The notes under the pieces are model-generated. The model was not told the DNA's origin. It searched no databases and saw only the letters and a program-made list of their open reading frames with translations. The position numbers and the translations under genes are program-made. From Candidatus Accumulibacter meliphilus (lineage in GTDB: Bacteria > Pseudomonadota > Gammaproteobacteria > Burkholderiales > Rhodocyclaceae), in the NCBI GenBank assembly GCA_003332265.1, contig QPGA01000002.1, positions 143,976-199,221 of the forward strand: a DNA stretch of 55,246 nt, written 5' to 3'. Of the stretch, positions 24,565 through 32,610 are shown one piece after another (position 1 is the first letter of the stretch; each line of letters starts with the position of its first letter).

Positions 24565-25377
24565 TCAATCGTCCTCGATGCGGATCACAACCGCGTCCGG
24601 GTGATCTGCAAGCGAAGGCGCGCGTGACGGGCGTGGCGGCACGCCGGATTCGCTGGCCTCGATCCGATCGAGCAGGCTCAGTAATCGGTCCACTTCCGCG
24701 GCCGGTGTCGCCCACACCTGCGTCGGCGTCCACCCCAGTGCGCGGCAGAGCCGCAGGGTGATTCGCGCCGCCTCGGGAGTGTCCGGAAAGGCGTCGTCAG
24801 ACGCCGCGGGTGTTGCGGCGTTCAGGGCGACCACCGCCTCGAGCAGTGCGTGCGTCGCTCCGGAATCCAGTTCGCCAACGGATAGGGGCGGGTCCACCGC
24901 GACGACACTCGCGTTCAGCAAGGCACGAAGGTAGGCACCCAGGTCGAAGCGCGCGCCGCCTTCTTCACCACTAGCGCAGCGCGACAGGGCCAGGAAACGC
25001 TCGCCGCTGGTCCACGGTCGCAATTGCACCCGGACCACCGTGCTGCATTCGTACCAACCGCCGCCAAGAGCTGCCGGCGACGCTTCACCGCCACTCGCCC
25101 ACCACAGGGCCAGCGGCGCAAAGGCCGCCTGTGCATCTTCGGCAACGCCGCTGTGCGTCAGCACACGACGGCCGAATTCAAGCGAATCGAGAACCAGCCC
25201 CTGCGCGCTGGGGAGAACACAATTGTCGAGCGCGCTCAGGTGCGCCTGCAAGGGCCATGGGCGAAACTCGACCTGTTCTCCGGCGGCGGTGCGCGCGTTC
25301 ATCGTCGTATCGAAACCCTGGAAATTCGTTGCGTAAATCGTGCCATCGATAGTGATGGTGCGATCTGCGGCAGGCAC
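24565..25377 (-). CDS. Tail morphogenesis protein after the tube gene (chaperone-like, uncertain)
   Basis: The 270-residue product starts with a GTG that overlaps the tube stop as TAGTG and abuts the next gene without a gap. The N-terminus (ITIDGTIYATNFQGFDTTMN, then PWPLQAHLSALDNCVLPSAQ) and C-terminus (RLCRALGWTPTQVWATPAAE, VDRLLSLLDRIEA) frame a mixed middle. The position after the tube and the helical LGW-x-P-x-x-VW-x-x-P-x-x-E motif are reminiscent of tail or hub assembly chaperones, but I cannot name a family. It is probably needed for tube or hub assembly rather than being a major structural part. Confidence 0.55.
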   Translation of the reverse strand: MPAADRTITIDGTIYATNFQGFDTTMNARTAAGEQVEFRPWPLQAHLSALDNCVLPSAQGLVLDSLEFGRRVLTHSGVAEDAQAAFAPLALWWASGGEASPAALGGGWYECSTVVRVQLRPWTSGERFLALSRCASGEEGGARFDLGAYLRALLNASVVAVDPPLSVGELDSGATHALLEAVVALNAATPAASDDAFPDTPEAARITLRLCRALGWTPTQVWATPAAEVDRLLSLLDRIEASESGVPPRPSRAPSLADHPDAVVIRIEDD

Positions 25378-25769
25378 TATTCTTCGCGGATGCGGGTGGC
25401 GCTGAAGGCGTAGGTGGTGACCGCCGAGCCGCCGGCATCCATGCCGAACGACTTGCCTTCAACGTAGCAATCGTCGAAGGACAGCGTTCGCCGGGGCGCA
25501 TCGGTCGCCGGGTCCTTCTTGAGGTTGGCAACCACTTGAAAGCTGCTTTGCCCGGCCAGATGCGCGTCGAGAACGTAGTTGGCCGACTTGATGACCAGTT
25601 CCCCCTGCACGCTGCGCAAGCCGAAGCTCACGTCGACGCGCTCCCCGCTACCGACGGCGCGAATATCCTCGCGCTCGGTGACGACACGGTAGACCAGAGA
25701 TTGCAAACCTTCGACCGCGACGCCGTCGATCAGGACGCTGCTGCGGTTAGCGACGAAAAGTGCTGTCAT
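25377..25769 (-). CDS. Contractile tail tube protein
   Basis: The 130-residue product is all-beta with the length and layout of small tail-tube proteins. VLIDGVAVEGLQSLVYRVVT leads into the long loop with EDIRAVGSGERVDVSFGLRS, then GELVIKSANYVLDAHLAG and a C-terminal strand set with DDCYVEGKSFGMDAGGSAVT. GAGGAG lies nine bases before the ATG. It follows the sheath by 13 bp, the canonical sheath-tube order. Stacked hexamers would form the inner tube through which effectors or the spike are driven. Confidence 0.82.
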   Translation of the reverse strand: MTALFVANRSSVLIDGVAVEGLQSLVYRVVTEREDIRAVGSGERVDVSFGLRSVQGELVIKSANYVLDAHLAGQSSFQVVANLKKDPATDAPRRTLSFDDCYVEGKSFGMDAGGSAVTTYAFSATRIREE

Positions 25770-25782
25770 GGCGACTCACTCC

Positions 25783-27132
25783 TCAAACCTGGACGACGAT
25801 GGTGGCGTAGATGTAGTCGATCGCGCGAACCGGACGGACGGCGATGTCGACGCGAACGATGCCGGCGGCGAAATCCGGCGCCAACGAAGAGACGTCGACC
25901 GAGAAGGGCGGCTCTTTGCCATCGGCGGAGGGCACCAGAGCGCTCTCCCTTTCCATTTGGACGAGGAACTCGATCAGCTTCTGCTTCAAGGCTCCGCGGC
26001 CGTCCTCGCTGTTCAGGCGACCGATAAACAATTCGCCGATCGTCTTGACCCCGCGCACCGCCCTGTCGGCGATTCGCCGGACGCTGATCTGGTCGCCATC
26101 GGTCGTGATTCCGCGCAACACAATGACGCCGCGCCCACGCTGTTCCACAACCGGGACGACAAAGGCAGATAGCAGGCCGCTCTGCTCTTCGAGCGGTAGC
26201 GCACGGCTCAATCCGTCGATGCCCGAGATGGTCTTGAAGGTTGGCGACTCAAAGTACTGCAGGCCACCAATGCGCCCGGCCACGGCGCCGACGACGCCAT
26301 GCGGAGCGAGCAGGACAAAGCGATCGGACTGGAGCGTCGACGCCATCGTTTTCGCGTCGGTTTCGGTGGCATTCGGGGAAACCTGGCCGAAGCCAATACG
26401 ACCGTTGCTGTCGGTGCTCATCCCATTGCAGTGGGCAATGACCGCGCTGTAGATGCTGGTGACTTTGCTGAAATCCTGCACCGCCGCCAGAACCATATCG
26501 ACATCGGCTTGGCTTTTCAGGTGTTCGAGCGCTTTGATGTAGTCGTCGGCACTCGCATCCTTGCCGCCTGCGAGTGCCGCAACAGGATCGGTGACGATCG
26601 GCCTTCTGGGAGGTAGGGTGGTGCCGGCAACGCGGACGACCGCCGAGCCCTTGCTCAGCACCTCCGCGACCGTTGCCGGTTCGAGATTGCGATGTACCTC
26701 GACGGGATCGCCCACTGCGGACGAGATTTCGAGATCGAATCTGCCGTCGGCTTCGACGCGGTGGCTGACCTTCAAGCGAAATCCGTTGGCCCAAACGCCG
26801 GCAGCGCGCGCCTCGATCTTGAGCTTGGCGGTATCCTCGGTCGCCAGATCGACAGCGGCCGCTTTGGCGGTGGTCGAAGACTTCAGCGGTACGATGACCA
26901 ACTCGAAGGCGCCGTTGGCAAGCGCCTGGCGTGCTTCCGGCATGCTATAGGCCGTAGCCGCACCACAGACTTCGAGGAAACGCCCCCAACTCGAGGTGCG
27001 CATGGTGGTGCTGTTTGGAGGAGCATCCTTTTCGGTTATCCCGATTAGCCCCAACACACCGGACGGCGCCAGTTGCGGAGGAACGACCTCCTTGACGACC
27101 GTGACTTGTACTCCCGGGATAATCCGCGCCAT
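25783..27132 (-). CDS. Contractile tail sheath protein
   Basis: The 449-residue product opens MARIIPGVQVTVVKEVVPPQ and GVLGLIGITEKDAPPNSTT, as in sheath N-termini. It has the sheath-core region with DRFVLLAPHGVVGAVAGRIG and a C-terminal domain ISVRRIADRAVRGVKTIGEL, then FIGRLNSEDGRGALKQKLIE, ending with paired strands (VRPVRAIDYIYATIVVQV). Sheath subunits contract to drive the tube. A strong GGAGG lies eight bases before the ATG, and a sigma70-like promoter is seen upstream. It is the first gene of the tail operon. Confidence 0.9.
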   Translation of the reverse strand: MARIIPGVQVTVVKEVVPPQLAPSGVLGLIGITEKDAPPNSTTMRTSSWGRFLEVCGAATAYSMPEARQALANGAFELVIVPLKSSTTAKAAAVDLATEDTAKLKIEARAAGVWANGFRLKVSHRVEADGRFDLEISSAVGDPVEVHRNLEPATVAEVLSKGSAVVRVAGTTLPPRRPIVTDPVAALAGGKDASADDYIKALEHLKSQADVDMVLAAVQDFSKVTSIYSAVIAHCNGMSTDSNGRIGFGQVSPNATETDAKTMASTLQSDRFVLLAPHGVVGAVAGRIGGLQYFESPTFKTISGIDGLSRALPLEEQSGLLSAFVVPVVEQRGRGVIVLRGITTDGDQISVRRIADRAVRGVKTIGELFIGRLNSEDGRGALKQKLIEFLVQMERESALVPSADGKEPPFSVDVSSLAPDFAAGIVRVDIAVRPVRAIDYIYATIVVQV

Positions 27133-27264
27133 GCTTCATTCCTCCACTGAAAAACGGATAAGGTCGATGTCAGTTCAGGGGTAAAACAAGCTGCGAAACC
27201 GCCGGCCGGGCGCACTCGCTTTCTAACTGGCCGACCTTGCATGGTGACGGCGGAATTTAACCAT

Positions 27265-27293
27265 ATTCCATCACTTATTAGTATGGTTGTCAA
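27265..27293 (-). promoter_or_regulatory. Probable sigma70 promoter of the tail operon
   Basis: On the minus strand a perfect -35 box TTGACA (27288-27293) is followed after exactly 17 bases by TGGAAT (27265-27270), a 4/6 match to the -10 consensus. It lies in the AT-rich 275-bp gap between the VWA gene end and the sheath start, about 130 bp upstream of the sheath ATG. It suggests the tail operon can be transcribed independently of the upstream membrane-gene operon. Confidence 0.55.
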
Positions 27294-27407
27294 GGTGGTA
27301 TAGGTATCCGCAATCATCAACCTTCTTTATCGCACCTTTGTCAATAAACCGAGCATCCACTCAGCTTGCTGCCAAATGTGGCACACAGTGAGCGGAGCTC
27401 GAAACCT

Positions 27408-28526
27408 CTATTTGTTTTCAGGTTCCGAAGGCGCTTGAGTTCCGGCGCTTGCGTCGCGCTGACTCCATAACACCAACCCCATAATGGCGACAAGCAGACC
27501 AGCTGCCGCCCATAGCCAATTCGGGGTGTCATCGACGAAATACGCCAACTTCGGTTTGCGCTTGAACTCCTCCAGTCCCATCGTTGGGTTTTTCTTCAAA
27601 AGATATAGATCATCGTCAGGATTCGTAGAAAGAGAGTGAACGGTAAGCGGAGGTGGAAAAAAAAGTGACCACCGCCTTATGAATTCCTGTGAGTTTTCAA
27701 TTTGATCAAACGGTACGATAAGAACAGTATTAACTCCAACAAAGTGTGTACGCAACTCCGGGGCGCACCTAATATTTTCGTTACTGCTGTTCGCTCTCCT
27801 TCTGGTTCTAGGACTAACATCATCTCTAAGATCGCTGATCGCGATAAACCATTTCTCCCTGTAGGTCGAGCTTTCTAGTCGCCTTCCGATAGCCTCCAGC
27901 GCCCCACAGATATCTGAGTAATCGTCCTCTCGACGCTGGGGAGAGGTAAGGGCTCTGACTCGTTCTTTCCAATTTTGGCGCGCGGCCTCCTCCTCGTCTC
28001 GTAGCGGAGGTATATCTGTATTAATTAAGCCCTGCTCCTGTTCTCCAAGCCGTATCCCGGGTGGCTCGCTTGGAAGCTTGCTTAAAAGCTTGATCACAGA
28101 TAGCTCGTTGGTCAATTTAGGAAGGTCGAGGCACTGGAATCCATCGTTTGGTTCTGGGGCGCCTGCTTCGCACCCCCATCCGGGAAATACTTGGCTTCGA
28201 GGAGTAAAGAGGTTGCTAACAAAGTAGGCAAGGCATTTGTCCCCTGCTCCGCATTTGGGGATAAGCTTATGGTTTACAAAATGTTTGGCCATCCCTAGGT
28301 TTTCTGGCTGTCGCATCGACCCACTCGGGTCGATCAGCACGATTACCAATGCGAACTCCTCTCTGCTCTTTGGATCACGAAAGACTTCCGGGCGCGCCTT
28401 CAGGTCGGCTTCGAACCAATTATTGACCTGTACCAAAATGGTCAGTACCAAACAAATGGTCAAGACAACAATCAGGAGGCTCAGAAAACGGTTGGCGTGT
28501 CCGAATTTCTGTGGCTGATCATTCAT
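27408..28526 (-). CDS. Membrane-anchored VWA-domain protein
   Basis: I chose the ATG at 28526 because it overlaps the upstream stop (ATGAATGA). The 372-residue product has an N-terminal TM (core LSLLIVVLTICLVLTILV), a VWA-like domain with the MIDAS motif DPSGS in ALVIVLIDPSGSM, then VWA-type helices and strands (YSDICGALEAIGRRLES, WFIAISDLRDD), and a C-terminal TM (WLWAAAGLLVAIMGLVLW). With two TMs the VWA domain should lie in the periplasm, as in Bat-type proteins, although topology is not proven. VWA domains bind partners through a metal ion. It is the last gene of the TIR/repeat-protein operon and lies just upstream of the tail operon. Confidence 0.8.
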   Translation of the reverse strand: MNDQPQKFGHANRFLSLLIVVLTICLVLTILVQVNNWFEADLKARPEVFRDPKSREEFALVIVLIDPSGSMRQPENLGMAKHFVNHKLIPKCGAGDKCLAYFVSNLFTPRSQVFPGWGCEAGAPEPNDGFQCLDLPKLTNELSVIKLLSKLPSEPPGIRLGEQEQGLINTDIPPLRDEEEAARQNWKERVRALTSPQRREDDYSDICGALEAIGRRLESSTYREKWFIAISDLRDDVSPRTRRRANSSNENIRCAPELRTHFVGVNTVLIVPFDQIENSQEFIRRWSLFFPPPLTVHSLSTNPDDDLYLLKKNPTMGLEEFKRKPKLAYFVDDTPNWLWAAAGLLVAIMGLVLWSQRDASAGTQAPSEPENK

Positions 28527-31098
28527 TAACGGGCCCTTCCGACGGTCCGCGAGGTTCTTTTTCGCCGCGAGAGATGGTTTCGCTAGACATAAGCAATAAA
28601 AAAAGCAAAAGCAGAGGTATTCGCAACGAAAGGTAGATGGCAAAACCAAGGAAGTTCCACAAGAATTTGGTCGCAAAGTAAATTCCTGTTGCTTCAATAA
28701 ATGGTATCAATGCAAACGCCCACCATGCAGAAAAATCGGACGGCATTACTCTCCAGAACAAGGTTGCCTGAAAAAAAATCAGCGCACTTCCGCCAACAAG
28801 TAAAAATCCGACGACGATAAACCGCGCGGTTTCGCTATTCCGTATTGCCAGATGCATTAGGACGCCGGTAAAAGCGGTTGAGAGCACGATGAGCACGGCA
28901 AGTCCGTAGCCTCTCTGCGGCGAAAAATCCAGGGTCTCAGAGATCGTATCGGAAAAGAGCGGAAGGTATATATCCAGAATCGCGTATAGCAAGATTCCCA
29001 AGACGATCGCACCGACAGCCACTTCGGCAGAATCGATCTGGTCGTGCGGCTTGACGATGTCATCGTAGCGGTCCAACCAATTAGATACTCTTTCGGCACC
29101 CCGACGGGCGAGCTGAGGGAAGCGTCGCGCTATCCAAATGGTTAGAACTACTAAACCCATCACGATTGCTAGCAGTAAAAGGGTCGCCCACATGTCCATC
29201 CCTCGCGATATCGACTTTCCGAAAGAAGCTTGCGTGGTCTGCGCTTCGCCTGATTCCTTGCTTGTCAACACAATACTGGAAATGGCCAGTGCTCTTTCTC
29301 TTAATTGCTGTGTTGCTAGTTGACGGTCCGACGGTGGTAGTGCGCCTTCGGTAGCGATCGCAACAATTTCGAAAGCGGCATTCCCGTTTGCCCCGTTATT
29401 CTCGAAAACAATATCCGGAGCAACGTATGTATGTCGGGCACCGAGCACATCATGCAGCTGCCAGTTGTTGGAAGTTGCGCCGCGGGTGGCCACATAGACG
29501 TGCAGTGACGCCGGCAATTTCTTGCCGCGTAGATTCACTTCAATGTTCTCACCCGGAAAAAGCAAGTACGGCTCGCGGTTTAGCGCCGCGCTAACGCGGT
29601 TCTGACCGATGCGCGTAATCGCAACCTTGAGGTTTTCGGGGCCATCGAGCGATTCGGTATCGACCTTGACCCTGACTAGCTCCGAGACCGACGCAATATT
29701 GCTCGCTGCCAGAAAGGACGATGCAAGCCACGTTTGCGGAAGCGTATCCAATGCAACCACTGCCAGAACCTCGTGTTCCGATTTGTTGCCTCCGTGACGT
29801 TCAGTTGATTGGCGCTTGAACTGCGCGGCGGCCAGAACCAGTTTTGGGATGGGAGCAATCTCAGCTGGAGAAACCGCTTGTCGACGTACCGGTCCGCTCC
29901 CTTGCGCGGCCCTTTTCTCCGAAGGGGCGAAATGAAACGCTTGCAGCCCACCCGGTGAGGTCGGGAGTGCGATCCCCTCTACCAACCACAGGGGGCTGCC
30001 GCGCGGCCTGGTCAAAATCCAGATTCTGGCACCCTCGGGGATGTTTCTGTAGTCTCCGACCTCCACGGAATCGCCAGATTTGACAGTAATTGGCGGGACT
30101 GGTCCGTTCCTCTGCACTGGATTTTGGCCCCCGGCTTCTCCTTTTCCGGCGCTGATCTCGTAGTTCCCGATTCTGGTGATGCTGACGTTGGCGATGCGAG
30201 GGTTATCAGGCTTTGTCGTCAGATCGTCGGCGATAATCACCAAGGGCGCCGATGAATACTCGACCATGGCACGGAAGCGATGCACATCGGTCGGCCCAGG
30301 CGTAATTGGCCGTCGAGTTGAGAATGCGATCAGTTCGAAGCGCGTTTGCTGGAAGTCACCCGGTACGCTGAACGAAAGCGCTGGGACAACATACTCATTT
30401 TGTGAGTGGCGCGGCGATGCCGGTCCGTAGATCCACACGCGGTCGGTGTGCGGGGCGAGGACTGCGAGGTAGAGCTCTGGGATCTTGGGAAAGGCTTCAC
30501 TTCTAACGACGACATCGGTTGGCAGCTCAACGACTTGCGGCCCGGGCGGGGAAACGTTTCGCCCACCCAACGCGACAATCGCGATCACGGGGAAGGACTC
30601 TTTGGAGTTCGGCCACGCCGCCGCTGGCACAGGCCCATGCGGGGCAACGTCAATCGTCAAGGTGACGCGTTGAGACAATCCGCGCGATAGTTCTTCGAGG
30701 TTCGGATCAGCATACGCTGATGCACTGTCGAGAGTCTGATCGAAGTAGCCGACGGTCAGCTCGTACTGGCCGGCAGTTGGGAAACTCAGGCCGGAAAGGC
30801 GAAACACGTCACCGGGAGCGGGGCGTGCTGACGCCACAACTGTCCATGCTTTGTCGCCGCGAGGCCGTGCCAGTGCGTGGAACATCCCGCTTGCTTCCTG
30901 GGCGGGTGCGCGGCCGACGATGTCGAACGTGCTCTCGTCAAGTATCACGTTACTTGATCCAGCCAGACTCCTGTGCCCGATTTCGAGAATCTCGACGGTC
31001 GTGTGCGTTCTTGCCGCCTGCTGTGCGAAGACGAACGATCCCCACCACATGCCGCCGAGCACGATGACAGCCGTCCACCACGTGCGCCAAGTATTCAC
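28519..31098 (-). CDS. Periplasmic repeat protein with multi-TM C-terminal domain
   Basis: I chose the GTG at 31098 because it overlaps the preceding stop as GTGA; the longer frame to 31194 would overlap the upstream gene by 100 bp. The 859-residue product has a signal sequence ending FVFAQQ, then ~600 periplasmic residues with about four beta-sandwich repeats marked by a line such as ARIWILTRPRGSPLWLVEG, SLHVYVATRGATSNNWQLHD or LYLAVLAPHTDRVWIYGP, each followed by a strand like FEIVAIAT. Residues ~636-835 hold about six TM helices (for example MWATLLLLAIVMGLVVLTIW; VAVGAIVLGILLYAILDIYL). No family is recognised. It may be the membrane platform or sensor of the system. Confidence 0.75.
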   Translation of the reverse strand: MNTWRTWWTAVIVLGGMWWGSFVFAQQAARTHTTVEILEIGHRSLAGSSNVILDESTFDIVGRAPAQEASGMFHALARPRGDKAWTVVASARPAPGDVFRLSGLSFPTAGQYELTVGYFDQTLDSASAYADPNLEELSRGLSQRVTLTIDVAPHGPVPAAAWPNSKESFPVIAIVALGGRNVSPPGPQVVELPTDVVVRSEAFPKIPELYLAVLAPHTDRVWIYGPASPRHSQNEYVVPALSFSVPGDFQQTRFELIAFSTRRPITPGPTDVHRFRAMVEYSSAPLVIIADDLTTKPDNPRIANVSITRIGNYEISAGKGEAGGQNPVQRNGPVPPITVKSGDSVEVGDYRNIPEGARIWILTRPRGSPLWLVEGIALPTSPGGLQAFHFAPSEKRAAQGSGPVRRQAVSPAEIAPIPKLVLAAAQFKRQSTERHGGNKSEHEVLAVVALDTLPQTWLASSFLAASNIASVSELVRVKVDTESLDGPENLKVAITRIGQNRVSAALNREPYLLFPGENIEVNLRGKKLPASLHVYVATRGATSNNWQLHDVLGARHTYVAPDIVFENNGANGNAAFEIVAIATEGALPPSDRQLATQQLRERALAISSIVLTSKESGEAQTTQASFGKSISRGMDMWATLLLLAIVMGLVVLTIWIARRFPQLARRGAERVSNWLDRYDDIVKPHDQIDSAEVAVGAIVLGILLYAILDIYLPLFSDTISETLDFSPQRGYGLAVLIVLSTAFTGVLMHLAIRNSETARFIVVGFLLVGGSALIFFQATLFWRVMPSDFSAWWAFALIPFIEATGIYFATKFLWNFLGFAIYLSLRIPLLLLFLLLMSSETISRGEKEPRGPSEGPVNE

Positions 31099-32534
31099 TT
31101 GTCGCGAGTCCGTTGGCGCGTTGCGCTGCCAGTCAAAAGCTGTCGGGTCGCAACGGTCACTGGCGACGTCCTCTGTGCCTGATCCTGAAGCCAACCGATC
31201 AAACTCAAGGGCGCGCGCTTGGCAGGATTTTCGGTCGATATCACCGCAAGCACCTCGAAGCTGTCCAACGACGCGCCAGGCGCGAAATCCGCTAGTCCGA
31301 GGTTCCAGCGTCCGCCCTCGTCAAGATGGGCAGTCCAAGCCGCGACCCAAGGTTCCCCCTGGTTCGGATACGCGAGCAACCAGATCTTCTCGCCTACCTT
31401 GAGCGGGCCTGGCACCGCGCCCCGAACTTCGCAGCGCTCAGCGCATCGTACCGTGGCCCTGAACTCATCAGGAATTGGTACTCGACCTACAGAAAGGATT
31501 TTGAATGCACCTTCCCAGCGTATCACCCGGACTGGAGTAGCCTCTGCGAGAAACCATTGGCTGTACTTTATCCACTCGGCGGCAGTGATCCCCGTGCTCT
31601 GACCTTGAGGTGGGAATTGCTTCAGTGGAGCGACGAATGCAGTAAGCACAAACTTGTACTGGTCATGCATTGCTTCCATTCCGAAGTGACCAACGATCGA
31701 GCCGCTCCCGCTTCGCAGGACATCAATCATTACCCATCGACGATCTGTCCATGCAGGCTCAACGGGTTGAACCGCAAGGCCGATTGCGTGCGACGGGGGC
31801 AACGCCCCCTCAGCCCTTATTTCGACAGGAGTTTGCAGCTTGACTGGTGCCAAGACATTACCGTAGAGGTCAGTTTTTCCGACGCGAGCAATTGCGATAA
31901 TGGGTGCCTGGCGCCGCTGTACTATCATCGACCTGGACGTCGACAAGAGCGTTCGATTCAGCGTCGATGTGAGTAGTTCACCGCGGGGCAGGTGTCCCTT
32001 CGCCAGTATCGCCCGAACCTCGAAACGTTGTCCTAGATCGCCGCTCTTTCCAAACTCGACGTCGGCCAGAAACACCCCGGTGCTACCCACGCGGCTGGCA
32101 TCTGACTGCACTATCCAATATTGGCCGTTCTGTTGGCGGACAAGCACATATGGCACAGCGTGCAAGGGCCATTCGCCGCGAGCCATGAACTCCACAGGCT
32201 CACGAAAACCGGCCAGAACCACGCTTTCCAGTTGATCGTCGCCCCTGGTGACGGCTGAAGGCTGCGGTGAGCGCCGCCTAGCCGGGGAGGCCGTCTGCCC
32301 CTCTTGGTCGCTGAGCGATGTCGTTCCAATTGAAGTAATCTCCAGAGATACGGGTTGGTCGATAGGCGCGGAAACGCGTGGCTGTGCGGCGGCCAGAGGT
32401 TTTATCAGACCAAACGTAGCGAGCACAGCGAGTATAGAAAGCACAGCAAGCACAGCGCGTCGCTGGATCTGCCTGGCCCACTGAACATGCTTTCTCGGCA
32501 ATGCTCGCGTAATAGAAGCAAGACCAGTCTCCAT
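31095..32534 (-). CDS. Exported or membrane-anchored periplasmic repeat protein
   Basis: The ATG at 32534 has AGAGGAG about eleven bases upstream; a TTG or ATG further up is possible. The 479-residue product has a basic N-terminus and a hydrophobic helix (VLAVLSILAVLATFGLIKPL) ending LAAAQP, either a signal peptide or an anchor. Three repeats of the beta-domain seen in the small secreted proteins follow: YVLVRQQNGQYWIVQSD..., IGLAVQPVEPAWTDRRWVMI... and KIWLLAYPNQGEPWVAAWTA..., each ending in an F-EV/VL-x-AI/V strand. A cysteine pair (VRCAERCEV) may form a disulfide. It is translationally coupled to the 859-residue protein through a GTGA overlap, suggesting they work together. Confidence 0.75.
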   Translation of the reverse strand: METGLASITRALPRKHVQWARQIQRRAVLAVLSILAVLATFGLIKPLAAAQPRVSAPIDQPVSLEITSIGTTSLSDQEGQTASPARRRSPQPSAVTRGDDQLESVVLAGFREPVEFMARGEWPLHAVPYVLVRQQNGQYWIVQSDASRVGSTGVFLADVEFGKSGDLGQRFEVRAILAKGHLPRGELLTSTLNRTLLSTSRSMIVQRRQAPIIAIARVGKTDLYGNVLAPVKLQTPVEIRAEGALPPSHAIGLAVQPVEPAWTDRRWVMIDVLRSGSGSIVGHFGMEAMHDQYKFVLTAFVAPLKQFPPQGQSTGITAAEWIKYSQWFLAEATPVRVIRWEGAFKILSVGRVPIPDEFRATVRCAERCEVRGAVPGPLKVGEKIWLLAYPNQGEPWVAAWTAHLDEGGRWNLGLADFAPGASLDSFEVLAVISTENPAKRAPLSLIGWLQDQAQRTSPVTVATRQLLTGSATRQRTRDK

Positions 32535-32610
32535 TGGCGTGGCGGCTCCTCTCATAATAAACAATAACTAAGCATTCGTCAAAACACCGCATAACGCGCT
32601 TTGAAGCTTG

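Noticed and set aside
21838-24761. Long plus-strand open frames opposite the hub and the Pro/Ser/Thr-rich gene
   Set aside because: These are antisense shadows of GC-rich genes; their translations are Arg/Gly-rich without motifs, and the minus-strand genes form a coherent operon.
10292-27132. Calling the tail operon a prophage
   Set aside because: No capsid, portal, terminase, integrase or lysis gene is visible in the window, and the operon is closed at both ends by envelope-protein genes.
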